64,000 nt of DNA, taken from contig CAVZQU010000008.1 in assembly GCA_963777515.1 (NCBI GenBank), forward strand, positions 310,001-374,000, given 5' to 3'. This document shows positions 9,795-19,877 of this stretch, one piece after another. The position numbers and the translations under genes were made by a program. The stretch comes from CAVSWT01 sp963777515 (GTDB taxonomy: Bacteria > Bacteroidota > Ignavibacteria > Ignavibacteriales > Ignavibacteriaceae). Under the pieces are notes generated by a model. The model did no database searches. It was not told the DNA's origin and saw nothing but the letters and a program-made list of their open reading frames with translations. Numbering within the stretch: position 1 is the first letter of the stretch; every line of letters begins with the position of its first letter.

Positions 9795-9873
9795 TGTCAT
9801 TTCGAACGAGTCTTCGAGAGAGAAATCTTTCAAATTATTGCGGAAAAGATTTCTCCCTTTGGTCGAAATGACA
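9795..9873. repeat. 79-bp inverted-repeat element (TGTCATTTCGA type)
   Basis: The element begins TGTCATTTCGA (9795-9805) and ends TCGAAATGACA (9863-9873), an exact 11-bp inverted repeat. Inside are AGAAATCTTT and AAAGATTTCT arms, so the whole can fold into one long hairpin. A truncated relative with CTTCGACCGGAGGGAGAAATCT occurs at 43265-43291. It lies between two co-oriented genes and codes for nothing. Confidence 0.8.
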
Positions 9874-9928
9874 TTTGCTGTTGTGAAGTAATGCTTTCGA
9901 AAAAAATGTTCTGTTAATTAATTAGAAA

Positions 9929-10915
9929 TTAAAACGGCTTATTATAATCTTTAAATATGTCTTTAATAAAATTAAACTCATCATCCGATAAAGGATTATC
10001 AGCTTGTGCAAGATTTGCTTTAACCTGCTTTAAATTTCTAAAACCTGGAATTACTGCTCCAACAACTTTATAATGAAGCAAATACTGCAATGCCATTCTT
10101 GATAAATCATCAACTGAAGAACCAAATTTATTTTTTAGCTTTTCAAGTTTCGGTTCAAGCTTCGTTAAATTTTCTACAGAAAATCTTTTTGCATTTTTGC
10201 GATGGTCGCCGTCATCAAATTTAGGCGGATTGTTTTTGTTGTATTTATCGAGCAGCAATCCTTGTGCAAGCGGGCTGTATGCTACATAAGAAATTTTATT
10301 CTTTTCAATCAGCTCGCGGGTTTTTGTTTCTTCAGGCAAAAGGTAATCATTTAATGCGCTTGACGAACTTTGAATAACTTCCGGTTTAACTTTGGGAATT
10401 AAATAAGCATATTCCTCATCATCTTTTGCGCACTGTCCGATTACTCTAATTTTCCCTTCTTCCTTTAATCGATACATTGCTTCAACAGCATCATCAACAT
10501 ATTTATAATTCTCACCATAGTTTGCATGATGGAAATAATAAATATCAATGTAATCACGCTTTAAGTTAATTAATGATTGTTCGCACTGATGGCGGATATG
10601 CGCAGGTTCATAGGCGTGTTCTGCCGTTCCGGGGAACCATCCGATTTTAGAAGAGATTATAAAATTCTTAGAACGGTTTCCGAGTATTCTTGAAAGCATT
10701 CTTTCTGCTCTGCCGTTTCCGTATACATCTGCATTGTCAAAATGAGTAACGCCTTTATCAATTGCATAATTGATTGCTTCTGCAATTTCTTTTTCATTTA
10801 CATCAGCCCAGCCGTTTGGAGTTCCATTAACCCAATTGAGCCCGCCCATTGTCCAGCAGCCAAGACTTATTTCCGAAACTTCAATATTTGTTTTTCCTAT
10901 TTTTCTGTATTTCAT
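9929..10915 (-). CDS. Aldo/keto reductase
   Basis: A 328-residue soluble NADPH-dependent oxidoreductase of the (beta/alpha)8 type. The catalytic tetrad is visible: Asp in HFDNADVYG (residue ~60), Tyr ~65, Lys in ISSKIGW (~90) and His in YYFHHANYG (~124). The cofactor loop is likely YSPLAQGLLLDKY. Length is typical. The start codon overlaps the stop codon of the upstream MmcQ/YjbR gene by 4 bp (ATGA), so the two are translationally coupled. The aldehyde or ketone substrate is not known. Confidence 0.92.
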   Translation of the reverse strand: MKYRKIGKTNIEVSEISLGCWTMGGLNWVNGTPNGWADVNEKEIAEAINYAIDKGVTHFDNADVYGNGRAERMLSRILGNRSKNFIISSKIGWFPGTAEHAYEPAHIRHQCEQSLINLKRDYIDIYYFHHANYGENYKYVDDAVEAMYRLKEEGKIRVIGQCAKDDEEYAYLIPKVKPEVIQSSSSALNDYLLPEETKTRELIEKNKISYVAYSPLAQGLLLDKYNKNNPPKFDDGDHRKNAKRFSVENLTKLEPKLEKLKNKFGSSVDDLSRMALQYLLHYKVVGAVIPGFRNLKQVKANLAQADNPLSDDEFNFIKDIFKDYNKPF

Positions 10916-11278
10916 TTTTTCTCCGATAAATTTAAAAGTTTTTCTTTGTCACTTTTCTTTAATCCGCTAACAACAAGATCATAGGAATGATCAACTAGTT
11001 CTAAAATTAAATCCTTTTTTAATGTTCCAGTAAGATCAATTGTGTTCCAATGTGTTTTGTTCATATGATAACCGGGTTGAACTTCATCATATCTTTCTCG
11101 CAACTCAATTGCTTTTTCAGGGTCGCATTTTAAGTTAATGCTGATCAGGAGGAGTTAGGCTGGCGATTAAAAATATTTTTCCCATTACTTTGTAAACGGG
11201 AGAATCTTCATTAAATGGAAGTTCTTCTGTAACGCCATTTTTATTTAAGCAATATTCGCGAATTAATTCTAAGTGCAT
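10912..11278 (-). CDS. MmcQ/YjbR family protein (one frameshift)
   Basis: The reconstructed protein is about 121 residues. The N-terminal piece (ATG at 11278) reads MHLELIREYCLNKNGVTEELPFNE then YKVMGKIFLI; the C-terminal piece in another frame reads INLKCDPEKAIELRERY, GYHMNKTHWNTI and ELVDHSYDLVVSGL. Together they give the complete MmcQ/YjbR (CyaY-like fold) pattern. The break is near 11145-11155 in GGAGGAGTTAGG; no domain is lost, so sequencing error is likely. The family is described as DNA-binding but its function is poorly known. The stop overlaps the aldo/keto reductase start. Confidence 0.75.
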
Positions 11279-11330
11279 GATGTTAGGTTATAAATCAAAA
11301 TTCAAATATCAAAATAAATCTATAATACTT

Positions 11331-12255
11331 CTATTTTTCTTTCATCAATTTTGCTGTTTCTTTTATGCCTTCAGTATAAGTAATTGGTTTAAAATTAAAT
11401 TTCTTTTCAAACTTACTACTGTCAAAAAGATAATCGGAATCATATTGATAAAGCATTTCATTAATTTCTTTTAATGTTTTATTGAATAAGCCCAATTGCC
11501 TTTAATACAAATTTTGGAAGAACGGTATATTTTGGCGGCTTGCCAAACTCTTTTGCACAAAGCTCAACGATTTCTTTTCCGGTTAAAACATTTTTATCTG
11601 TTGGTAAATGCCATATTTGATTATACGCATCAACGGTATTTCCAAGCATTGCAGTTGCTTTTGCCGCATCGATTGTATGTGTGAAGGAATGTTTAACTTT
11701 GTCATTTGCCATCCACATCGGCCTTTTTCCTTTTTTTAGATTGTCCAAAACTAAAAGGTTTATAGGGCCTGGGGCTTTCGGTCCATAAAAATCCGCAGCA
11801 CGAGCAATGATGGCTTGAAGATTTCCTTTTTTAACTTCATCTAAAATCATTTCGGAAATTTGTTTTCTTACTTTTCCTTTTTCACTGGTTGGGTTATGCG
11901 GAGTTTCTTCCGTCATCCAGCCGTTTACTTTTCCGTAAGAATATACATTATCAAAAAAAACTAATTTGGAATTATGTTTTTCACAGGCATCAATTACATT
12001 CTGCATAATCTTTGGCCATAACTCACGCCAGACATTTTTATCATAGGCAAGTCCAACAGTTAAATAAACAATATTTGAACCGTCAACAGCCTGGAATATT
12101 TTTTCACGATTAGTTAAATCAGCAGGAAAAAGTTCGTCTGTGGAATTTACCTTTTTAGGCTTGCGGCTCACCAGCCTTATTTTATCGTTGTATTTTAAAA
12201 GCTCTTTTGCAAGCTGGGTTCCAATTACTCCTGATGAGCCAAGAATTGTCTGCAT
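11331..12255 (-). CDS. NAD(P)-dependent epimerase/dehydratase family protein (one frameshift)
   Basis: An extended short-chain dehydrogenase of about 308 residues. The Rossmann motif is GSSGVIG right after the start (MQTILGSSGVIGTQLA); Tyr is in DNVYSYGKV and a conserved DFYGPKAPG follows. The frame stops at 11479 after KAIGLIQ, but the adjacent frame continues LFNKTLKEINEMLYQYDSDY and KFEKKFNFKPITYTEG to a stop at 11331. This is the normal C-terminus, so a one-base error lies near 11485. The ATG at 12255 is preferred because AGAGGATAAC precedes it; the frame is open to 12276. Its substrate, possibly a nucleotide-sugar or other sugar, is unknown. Confidence 0.8.
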
Positions 12256-12350
12256 GTTATCCTCTACTTTTTTCATTATTATAAATCAAAGTTATACAGC
12301 CCTACTGTAGTTGTTTTTATAATAAAGAAAGATGCGGAATAAGTCAAAAA

Positions 12351-12743
12351 TCAAATTAGGTTTTTAATACTTGCCGGGAAATCTAAATTATCAATTTCTT
12401 CAATTGAAATAGAATTAGGAGACTTTCTTTTAAGATGAAACGCGAGAGATAATCGAACCAATTCTTCAGCTTTAAATAAATCAGATTCATCTTTAATATA
12501 AAAGGTTGTCCAGCCTGAATTTGGGATCCATTTGTGTTCTTGAACCAAATTATCTTTTAAAAGTTCATCTCTAATTTTTTTGTTAAAGAGAATATCCAGC
12601 ACTCCGTTATAATGAACATGTCCAATCTCTTTGCCATTCAGCAAAAATTCTCTTCCGCCCATTTGATGCTCAATTGAGCTTACGCCATTTAACAAAAGAA
12701 TGTCGGACTCAAACTTATTTACCAACTCTCTTTTTGAAAGCAT
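12351..12743 (-). CDS. DUF5519 (luciferase-domain) family protein
   Basis: A 130-residue soluble protein with the DUF5519 pattern: GVSSIEHQMGGREFLLNGKEIGHVHYNG, DILFNKKIRDELL, HKWIPNSGWTTFYI and a helical end LVRLSLAFHLK. Annotation pipelines call it luciferase family, but no light-emitting function is implied. It starts 7 bp after the hemB stop and is probably translated from the hemB transcript. The conserved HKW-PNSGW-TF motif is the best candidate active or binding site. Confidence 0.8.
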   Translation of the reverse strand: MLSKRELVNKFESDILLLNGVSSIEHQMGGREFLLNGKEIGHVHYNGVLDILFNKKIRDELLKDNLVQEHKWIPNSGWTTFYIKDESDLFKAEELVRLSLAFHLKRKSPNSISIEEIDNLDFPASIKNLI

Positions 12744-12749
12744 AATTAA

Positions 12750-13737
12750 TCATCTTCTGTTCTTGTCTATCCACTTTGCAACATCTTTTGCAAAGTATGT
12801 TAAAAACATATCCGCTCCGGCGCGTTTAATTGCGATCAACGATTCAAGCATTACGCGCTCTTCATCAATCCATCCATTTATTCCCGCAGCCTTAATCATT
12901 GCGTATTCACCGCTTACTTGATAAGCTGCAGTCGGCATTCCAAATTTATCTTTAACTCTTCTGATAATATCAAGATAAGCTCCTGCCGGTTTTACCATTA
13001 CGATGTCGGCGCCTTCTTCAATATCTGATTCGACTTCTCTAATAGCTTCATCACCATTTCCAATATCCATTTGATGAGAACGCCTGTCGCCAAATGCTGG
13101 AGCAGATTCTGCAGCATCTCTAAATGGGCCATAATATCCGGAAGAATATTTCGCTGCATAACTCATGATCGGAATTTTTGTAAATCCTTTATAATCAAGC
13201 GCTTTCCTAATTGCGGCGACTCTTCCATCCATCATGTCGCTTGGAGCGATTATATCGGCGCCGGCTTCTGCATGAGATACCGCTTCTTTTGCAAGCAGGC
13301 TTACTGTTTCATCATTTAAAATTTCTTCACCGTCTAAAACTCCGCAATGTCCGTGAGAAGTATATTCACACAGGCAAACATCCGTGATTACTAAAAGATT
13401 TTTTACTTCTGCTTTTATTGCTCTTATAGCTTTTTGTACAATTCCATTCGGGTCGTAAGCTTCAGAACCTTTTTCATCTTTATGTTCCGGGATTCCAAAT
13501 AAAATTACAGCCGGGATTCCAAGTGATTCAACTTCTTTACATTCTTCAACTAATTTATCAATTGATTTTTGATAAACGCCCGGCATTGATTTAATTTCTT
13601 TGTTAATATTTTGTCCGGGCACAACAAACAAAGGATATATCAAATCATTTTTTGATAATTCAGTTTCTCGAACCATGTCGCGCATTAATAGGATTATATC
13701 TTAACCTTCTTAACCGTTTCGTTGGATATGAGGCCAT
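12750..13737 (-). CDS. hemB: Porphobilinogen synthase (delta-aminolevulinic acid dehydratase; one frameshift)
   Basis: Condenses two 5-aminolevulinate molecules to porphobilinogen, an early step of heme synthesis. Visible: the metal-site region DVCLCEYTSHGHCGVL, the first Schiff-base Lys in MSYAAKYSSGYYGPFRDA and the second in VMVKPAGAYLDI. The frame in which these lie begins only at 13685 (MRDMVRETELS), but another frame just upstream encodes MASYPTKRLRRLRYNP from an ATG at 13737, the normal start of the enzyme. One extra A near 13686 (ATTAATG for ATTATG) explains the break. DUF5519 follows 7 bp later; hemY lies upstream beyond a repeat element. Confidence 0.92.
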
Positions 13738-13776
13738 GTTTTTTCCTTTCCTCTGTGTGTTTATGTTCTCAAAGAT

Positions 13777-13896
13777 AGAGATTGTTGCAGAACTAATTTC
13801 ACTGTCACACTGAGTTTATCGAAGTGTGAATTAGTTATCAAAAGTCTGTCTTCGACAAGCTCAGCCTGACAAAGACAAACTTCTGCAATACTCTCT
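13777..13896. repeat. Composite inverted-repeat element between hemY and hemB
   Basis: About 120 bp bounded by imperfect inverted ends (TAGAGATTGTTGCAGAA and TTCTGCAATACTCTCTG). Inside are two self-complementary modules: CACACTGAGTTTATCGAAGTGTG, and one containing TCTTCGACAAGCTCAG. The same modules occur at 17173, 40463 and 43344. No coding capacity. Confidence 0.8.
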
Positions 13897-13908
13897 GTGA
13901 AGATTCCT

Positions 13909-15282
13909 TTAACACAGAGATTTAATTTTGTTTACAATAATTTCTGAATTTTTTATGCAATCACCGACAGAAATACCGCCGCGGTAATTACCGCTTAAAA
14001 TTATTCCCGGATTCTTCTTCTCAAATTCATCAAAATAATTTTCATGTTCAATGTATCCCAAATTGTACTGCGGAATTGCTTTCGACCAGAACCTGCTTGT
14101 TATATAAATGGGATTCCCGGTTATTTTCATTAATGGTTCAAATTCGTTTCTAACTTTTCTGATCAAATCTTCCTTGTCCTGATTTATAACTTCGGGATTT
14201 CTTGCTCCGCCGACAAACAAAGTGAAAGTTGCTTTATTCTCATCAGTTCTATTTGGAAAAATAACCGAACTCCAAATTGCACCAAGAAAAGATTTTTTTT
14301 CTTTTGATGGAATTAAAAATCCAAATCCATCAAGCGGACGCTCAATATCATTTTTGTTATAAGCTAAATACAAAACCAGGACCGGCGGATAAAAAATTTC
14401 ATCAAGATGTTTTGCTACATTTTCGTCGAAATGACCGAACAATTTTGATGCAGAGTAAGCAGGAATTGTTGAAATTACAAAATCAGAATCAATTGACTTT
14501 GTAATTCCTTTTTGATCAAACTTAACCGAATAACCGGTGTTTGTTTTTTGAATAGAAATAACTTCTGCATCAAGAATAACTTTTTCTCCGAGATGATTTG
14601 CAATTGTTTTTGGCAGAACCTGCATGCCGTCTTTAAATGAAAACATCTTTGCGCTTTGTTTTGATTTTTCGGCACGCTGCTTTCTTTCCTTTATGCTTTT
14701 GATGGTGCCGACGATAAGTCCGCCATATTTTTCTTCAAGCCCATATAGTTTTGGAAAGGCTGATTTAACGCTTAGGTTATCCGGATTGCCTGCATAAACT
14801 CCGGCGACAAATGGATTTATTGCATAATCTAAAAACTCTCTCCCAAGCCTTCTTATAACAAAATCGGAAATGCTTTGATAGTAGCCGTCTTTTGATCTTC
14901 CAATAAAAGGCTCGGCGAAAACTCTTGCTTTTGCTTTTGCAGAAAAAAGTTTTGTCTTTAAAAATTCCTGTGGTTTCATTGGAAGCGGAATCAAATCATT
15001 GTTCTTTAAAATATATCTTTTATTACCTTCTTTATTTGCATATATAAGCTGGTCTTGAAGATTTAATTCCTGCACTAATTGTGCAATCAAAGTAGTCGTT
15101 TCCAAACCGCTGTTAGGTCCGCGATCAAACAAGTAACCATTTTCTTTAACAGACTCCATTGAACCGCCGGCAGCAATTTTCTTTTCGATAACCGTTACAT
15201 CAAAGCCTTCTTTATTTAAGAGGTATGCTTGTGTTAATCCAGATACTCCGGCACCCAAAACAATTATTTTTTTTGAAGACAT
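13909..15282 (-). CDS. hemY: Protoporphyrinogen/coproporphyrinogen oxidase (FAD)
   Basis: A 457-residue FAD-dependent oxidase of late heme synthesis. The dinucleotide-binding motif GAGVSGLTQAYLL is at residues 10-22, followed by VIEKKIAAGGSMES and FDRGPNSGLETT, which are diagnostic for HemY-type oxidases. Other matches are DYAINPFVAGVYAGNPDNLSV and, at the C-terminus, GNYRGGISVGDCI, the FAD-contacting GNY-GG motif. Whether it acts on coproporphyrinogen or protoporphyrinogen III cannot be told. It is co-oriented with hemB but separated by a 120-bp repeat element. Confidence 0.9.
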   Translation of the reverse strand: MSSKKIIVLGAGVSGLTQAYLLNKEGFDVTVIEKKIAAGGSMESVKENGYLFDRGPNSGLETTTLIAQLVQELNLQDQLIYANKEGNKRYILKNNDLIPLPMKPQEFLKTKLFSAKAKARVFAEPFIGRSKDGYYQSISDFVIRRLGREFLDYAINPFVAGVYAGNPDNLSVKSAFPKLYGLEEKYGGLIVGTIKSIKERKQRAEKSKQSAKMFSFKDGMQVLPKTIANHLGEKVILDAEVISIQKTNTGYSVKFDQKGITKSIDSDFVISTIPAYSASKLFGHFDENVAKHLDEIFYPPVLVLYLAYNKNDIERPLDGFGFLIPSKEKKSFLGAIWSSVIFPNRTDENKATFTLFVGGARNPEVINQDKEDLIRKVRNEFEPLMKITGNPIYITSRFWSKAIPQYNLGYIEHENYFDEFEKKNPGIILSGNYRGGISVGDCIKNSEIIVNKIKSLC

Positions 15283-15443
15283 TTCTACTTTATTTTTTGA
15301 TTAATATTTTCAAAATACTTTTGCTAATTTATCAATTAAAAAATTAATAATTAAGTTATTTGCAAAGAAGCATGTAAAGTGTGAATGTTCTGTTCCTTCC
15401 CGGCTAATAATTAATTTTAAATACGAGGAAGAAGGCGGCTACG

Positions 15444-17144
15444 ATGAAAATTAAAAAGAAATGGCTTACCAGGTTCGAAGCGTCCAACCAGCATGAATCG
15501 CCCGATTACAATGAAACCATTAGATATTTTCAAAAATTTGTTGATTCAACTTCCTATGCAAGAATGTTAACAATGGGAATTTCTCCGCAAGGCAGAGAAA
15601 TTAAATACCTTGTAGTAACAAAAGGAAGAGAATTCACTCCGGTAAAAGCAAGTAAAAGTAAAAAAGCAATTATATTAATTCAAAATGGAATTCATCCCGG
15701 AGAAATTGCCGGCAAAGATGCTTCTATGATTTTGCTACGAGAGATTTTAATTACAAAGGAAAAAGAAGAACTGCTTGATAATTTAATCTTGTTAATAATT
15801 CCAATATTTAATGTTGACGGGCATGAAAGATTAAGTAGTTTCAATAGAGTAAATCAAGTTGGGCCATTACAAATGGGCTGGCGGACAAATTCACTGAATT
15901 TAAATTTGAACCGGGATTACATGAAGGCCGACACTCCGGAAATGAAAGCCTGGCTTAAATTTTATAATGAATGGCAGCCTGACTTTATGATTGACAACCA
16001 CGCTACAAACGGAGCCGATTACCAATATCATATAACTTACGGAATTGGAAAACATGAAAATGTTTCTTTTTGTTTATCGAGCTGGGTGAAAGAAAAGTTT
16101 TATCCTAAACTTATTTCAAAAGTGGAAAAGGACGGCTTTTTAACAGCGCCATACTTTGAACTTAAAACCGATGAAAGCCTAATAGACGGATTTTATGACC
16201 AGCCGTCTCTTCCGCGGTTTTCAGATGGATATACTCTTCTCAAAAACAGGCTTTGCCTTTTAGTTGAAACACACAGCCTGAAGCCATTTGCAAACAGAGT
16301 TGCTTCAACATTGTCTACAATGACACACTCATTAAGTTATATAAATGAAAATTATAAAGAGTTAAAATCATTAAATAAAAAAGCAGAAGAAGAAACATTA
16401 AACCATTATTTAAAAAACAAAAAGCCATTTCCCATTAATTTCAAAGAAGATGGAAATCCAGACAGGTTTTTATTTAAAGGACTTCATTCTTTGGAAGAAC
16501 CAAGCGAAATAACCGGAAATAAAATCTTAAGATATACTGAAAAGCCGATTGAATTTTATATTCCAATTTATAACAAAAGCATAGTAACAGATTATGTTGA
16601 TGTTCCCCACGCATATTTAATTCCAAAACAATTTTCTAATATAGTTGAAATAATTAAACTGCACGGAATAGAAGTTGAAAAATTAAAAACGGATAAAAAG
16701 CTTCAAATTGAAAAGTATAAATTCAAAAAAGTAAAATTCTGGTCACGACCTTACGAAGGAAGGCTTCCGGTTAATTTTGAATTTGATAAGCTTAAAGAAA
16801 AAGTTATAGCAGAAAAAGGGTCTTTTATTATTTCAACCAATCAGAATACTTTGCGAGTAATTTTATTTTTGATAGAGCCCGCTTCCCAAGACTCATTTGT
16901 GCGTTGGGGTTTTTTTAACGCTTTCTTTGAAAGGAAAGAATATGCAGAGCCATTTGTAATGGAACCAATTGCAAAAAAAATGTTGAAGGAAAATAAAACA
17001 CTTTGGCGGGAATTTTATAATCGCATTGGTGTAGATGAAAATTTTAGGAATGATGCCCTGGCAAGATTGGATTTTTTTTATCAGCGGTCAGTATATTTTG
17101 ATAAAGGGGAAATGGTTTATCCGATAATGAGGGTTGTGAAGTAA
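15444..17144 (+). CDS. M14 family zinc carboxypeptidase
   Basis: A 566-residue peptidase. Zinc ligands: His84 and Glu87 in GIHPGE and His186 in IDNHATNG. Arg157 in LNLNLNRDY matches the substrate-binding arginine, and Glu275 in LLVETHS is the catalytic glutamate. No clear signal peptide is visible, so it may be cytosolic. The C-terminal 250 residues have no domain I recognise (beta-rich; YIPIYNKSIVTDYVDVPHAYLIPKQ), a layout common in Bacteroidota M14 proteins. It is divergent from hemY. Confidence 0.85.
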   Translation: MKIKKKWLTRFEASNQHESPDYNETIRYFQKFVDSTSYARMLTMGISPQGREIKYLVVTKGREFTPVKASKSKKAIILIQNGIHPGEIAGKDASMILLREILITKEKEELLDNLILLIIPIFNVDGHERLSSFNRVNQVGPLQMGWRTNSLNLNLNRDYMKADTPEMKAWLKFYNEWQPDFMIDNHATNGADYQYHITYGIGKHENVSFCLSSWVKEKFYPKLISKVEKDGFLTAPYFELKTDESLIDGFYDQPSLPRFSDGYTLLKNRLCLLVETHSLKPFANRVASTLSTMTHSLSYINENYKELKSLNKKAEEETLNHYLKNKKPFPINFKEDGNPDRFLFKGLHSLEEPSEITGNKILRYTEKPIEFYIPIYNKSIVTDYVDVPHAYLIPKQFSNIVEIIKLHGIEVEKLKTDKKLQIEKYKFKKVKFWSRPYEGRLPVNFEFDKLKEKVIAEKGSFIISTNQNTLRVILFLIEPASQDSFVRWGFFNAFFERKEYAEPFVMEPIAKKMLKENKTLWREFYNRIGVDENFRNDALARLDFFYQRSVYFDKGEMVYPIMRVVK

Positions 17145-17172
17145 AAATTTTTTTTGACAATGTTGAATATAA

Positions 17173-17293
17173 AGAGGCTGTCTCAAAAGACTGAGATTGT
17201 CAGTCAGAGCATGTCGAAGACTGACATTTTTAAGCAAATTCACACTTCGATAAACTCAGTGTGACAGTAAGAATTACTTTTGAGACAGCCTCT
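17173..17293. repeat. Composite element with perfect 17-bp terminal inverted repeats
   Basis: The ends are AGAGGCTGTCTCAAAAG (17173-17189) and its exact complement (17277-17293). The interior carries the same modules as the elements at 13777, 40463 and 43344: a CAGTCAGAGCATGTCGAAGACTG arm and a CACACTTCGATAAACTCAGTGTG arm. The terminal repeat differs from the TTGCAGAA type, so interior modules and ends can be shuffled. It sits between convergent genes. Confidence 0.85.
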
Positions 17294-17306
17294 AATGAAA
17301 AATATC

Positions 17307-18782
17307 CTACATGGAAGAAATCATTTTTTGTGCTTTCACTCTTATAAATGCCTGATTCAAATTAGTTAAAGCATTAAAATTTGCAGCTTGCTTGTAATAT
17401 TTTTGAGCCTCAGTTTTGTCGCCGTTCCGGTCATATGCCATTGCCAGCCTGTAATAAGTGTAGGGGTTTTGTAAGTTGGCTTTTTTAAATTCGTCAATAG
17501 CTTTTTTGTAGTTCTTCTCTTTCATAGCAATCATACCAATGACTTCATGTGCAAGCCAAACCTGGAACTTATTATTATCTGCGCCGGCTTTTTGTAAAAG
17601 TTCGCTGGATTTACTTTTAGCTGTTTTTAAATCCCCATTCATTAAAGCGATTCGCGCATCGTTATAAAGCGAAAATCTTTTTGAATTATTTTTGTTTGCT
17701 TCGGGTTGATTAGAATTTAAAATTTTATTTAATGATTCAGTGTATTTTTTATTTGCTTCATCATATTTCCCCGATTCAAAAAGAATATTTCCCATAACAT
17801 TTAAATCGGCAGACATTGCAGCTGCATCATTTATTTTTTCTGCAATCGCATACTCGTTCTGCATTTCTTTCATTGCCATTTCCATATTGCCTTCATCAAC
17901 ATAAGAAACTGCTTTAGCAAAAAGGGCTCCTCTTTTTTCACCGTCGGTTCTTGCAACGTCTTTTAACACCTTATCAAGTTTTTCTCTTGCTGTTTTATTT
18001 TTCCCCAAATAATTATAATCACTTGCCATGCCTAAGTATGAGGCAACAAAATGAGGGTCTATGCTCAAAGCCTTTTCATACTGCTTAATCGATTCATTAT
18101 ATTTTCCTTCTTTTAATAACAGCTCAGCATAGGAATCATATGGATTGGGATCGTCGGGAATTAATTTGATATATTTTTGAAATGCTTTTTCTGCGTTTGC
18201 ATAATCACCAAGACTTCTATATGAATATCCAAGCATGTTGTAAGGGGAAGAAAAATCCGGAGCCAGGCTTGAAGCTTTTTTTAATTCATCAACACATGCT
18301 TGAAAATCTTGCTGCCCGAAATAAAACTGTCCAAGTAAATTTAAAGCCCTTTCGTCGTTTGGATAAAGGCTAACCAGCTTTTTTAAGCTTTCCTCTTGTT
18401 TTTTTGCTTCGCCGCTATTTCCATATTTTGTGGCAGCAATCATTAATTTTTCGCCATCAGAAACCTTGCCTTTCAAAGCATCGGCTTTGTTTAATTGGTC
18501 AAAAAAGTTTTTTGCAGTTGCGCTTGAAAGTGCATCAAAGTAATATGCGAGCGCAAAATCTTTATCAATCTCATGAGCCTTTTTAAAGAATTGGTTTGCA
18601 TCAGTAAATTTTAGCTTTTCAAATAAATCTCTTCCCTTCAAAAATTCGGATTTGGCTTCTTTAGATTTTGTGGTGATAGGAATTTTTTTTGATTCATCTC
18701 CCTTTGCATAAACTAAACTAACAATTAAAAACAAGAGCATCGCAGACAAAGAAATTGCACGAAAAGAAAATACTTTTCTCAT
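17307..18782 (-). CDS. Secreted tetratricopeptide-repeat protein
   Basis: A 491-residue exported protein with a signal peptide (MRKVFSFRAISLSAMLLF, cleavage after VYA) and about ten TPR units. Clear repeats are ALNLLGQFYFGQQDFQACVDELKKA, PYNMLGYSYRSLGDYANAEKAF and PYDSYAELLLKEGKYNESIKQYEKAL. The start at 18782 is chosen because AAGGAGGATAGT lies directly upstream and it begins the signal peptide; the frame is open to 18992 but that leader overlaps the neighbouring gene and lacks a binding site. TPR arrays mediate protein contacts; partners are unknown, and the protein is probably periplasmic. Confidence 0.85.
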   Translation of the reverse strand: MRKVFSFRAISLSAMLLFLIVSLVYAKGDESKKIPITTKSKEAKSEFLKGRDLFEKLKFTDANQFFKKAHEIDKDFALAYYFDALSSATAKNFFDQLNKADALKGKVSDGEKLMIAATKYGNSGEAKKQEESLKKLVSLYPNDERALNLLGQFYFGQQDFQACVDELKKASSLAPDFSSPYNMLGYSYRSLGDYANAEKAFQKYIKLIPDDPNPYDSYAELLLKEGKYNESIKQYEKALSIDPHFVASYLGMASDYNYLGKNKTAREKLDKVLKDVARTDGEKRGALFAKAVSYVDEGNMEMAMKEMQNEYAIAEKINDAAAMSADLNVMGNILFESGKYDEANKKYTESLNKILNSNQPEANKNNSKRFSLYNDARIALMNGDLKTAKSKSSELLQKAGADNNKFQVWLAHEVIGMIAMKEKNYKKAIDEFKKANLQNPYTYYRLAMAYDRNGDKTEAQKYYKQAANFNALTNLNQAFIRVKAQKMISSM

Positions 18783-18930
18783 ACTATCCTCCTTGGTTAT
18801 TTGTTTTTGGGAATTTGAATCAACATACGTATTAAACAGTTTGAAAAAACAAAAATCGGACAGAAGGTATAATCTGATTATGATAGGAAAAAATGATTGA
18901 GGAAAGAGGAACTGTTTTAGGAATCTTTTT

Positions 18931-19827
18931 TTAGATGGAAATTTTTCTAACCTGGACCAAGGCGGCGCCAATAAAAGTAATAGCCATTCCAATCCCCTCT
19001 TTTAATGAAATCTGTTCATCCAAAAAGAACAAGGCAAGCACAGCAATTTGAATCAACATTGTTCCGTTTATAATGCTTGATTCAATTGCAGAAAGAGATT
19101 GAAGAGTTAAATTCCATAGAGTGAATGCAAATGCAGTATTAATTACAGCAAGCCAGACAATAAATAAAAAACTTTTTAAGCTAATTGAAGGAAAACCATT
19201 AATAGTAATTCCAATTATTAATAATATTATTGCGCCAACCCCCATGCTTATAAAAGTAACAACGAGGGGAGAAATTTTTTTATCGCGGTTAATATCTCTT
19301 CCAATAATTGCTGAAACAGCGTTTGCCGAAACTCCGATAATCATAACAATTAGCCCGGTTCCCATCTTGGTATTTAAAGAAATAGGTAAAAAATAAATTA
19401 AAATTCCGCTTATAAAAATTAGAGAGCCAATCCATTGAAGAAAGGTTGGTTTTTCATTTATTAAAAATATTCCCAGGGCAGCGACGACAATTGGCGTGAA
19501 GTTTAACAACAAGCTTACCGTAACCGAAGGCAGCAACGAAAGGCCAAGAAATTGGGTTCCTTGTGTGAAAGTATAAAAAGTAAGTCCAAGCAGAAAAAGT
19601 TTCTTCCATTGATTTGAAGAGAGGTTTTTAATTTCTGAAACATATTTCTTTTTTAATATGAAAGGAATAAAACAAATTGAAGCAAGAAAATAACGTAAAC
19701 CAGCATAAGTTAAAGGAGGAATTTCTACCAACCCCCACTTTATAATTATAAATGAAGTTGACCACAAAAAAGTAACAAACAAAGCTTGAAAGATTGGGAT
19801 AAGCCGAAATGAATTTTCTCTTTGCAT
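18931..19827 (-). CDS. EamA/DMT family transporter
   Basis: A 298-residue membrane protein with ten predicted helices in two five-helix EamA repeats. Typical start: FVTFLWSTSFIIIKWGLVEIPPLTYAGLRY. The repeat boundary is near residue 150, and the second half has AFTLWNLTLQSLSAIESSI and FLDEQISLKEGIGMAITFIGAALV. The family exports metabolites such as amino acids or nucleosides; the substrate is unknown. Confidence 0.9.
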   Translation of the reverse strand: MQRENSFRLIPIFQALFVTFLWSTSFIIIKWGLVEIPPLTYAGLRYFLASICFIPFILKKKYVSEIKNLSSNQWKKLFLLGLTFYTFTQGTQFLGLSLLPSVTVSLLLNFTPIVVAALGIFLINEKPTFLQWIGSLIFISGILIYFLPISLNTKMGTGLIVMIIGVSANAVSAIIGRDINRDKKISPLVVTFISMGVGAIILLIIGITINGFPSISLKSFLFIVWLAVINTAFAFTLWNLTLQSLSAIESSIINGTMLIQIAVLALFFLDEQISLKEGIGMAITFIGAALVQVRKISI

Positions 19828-19877
19828 TAGTTGTTTGATTGTGTATGAAGATGAAAAATAGTAAAAATAAAATTAGT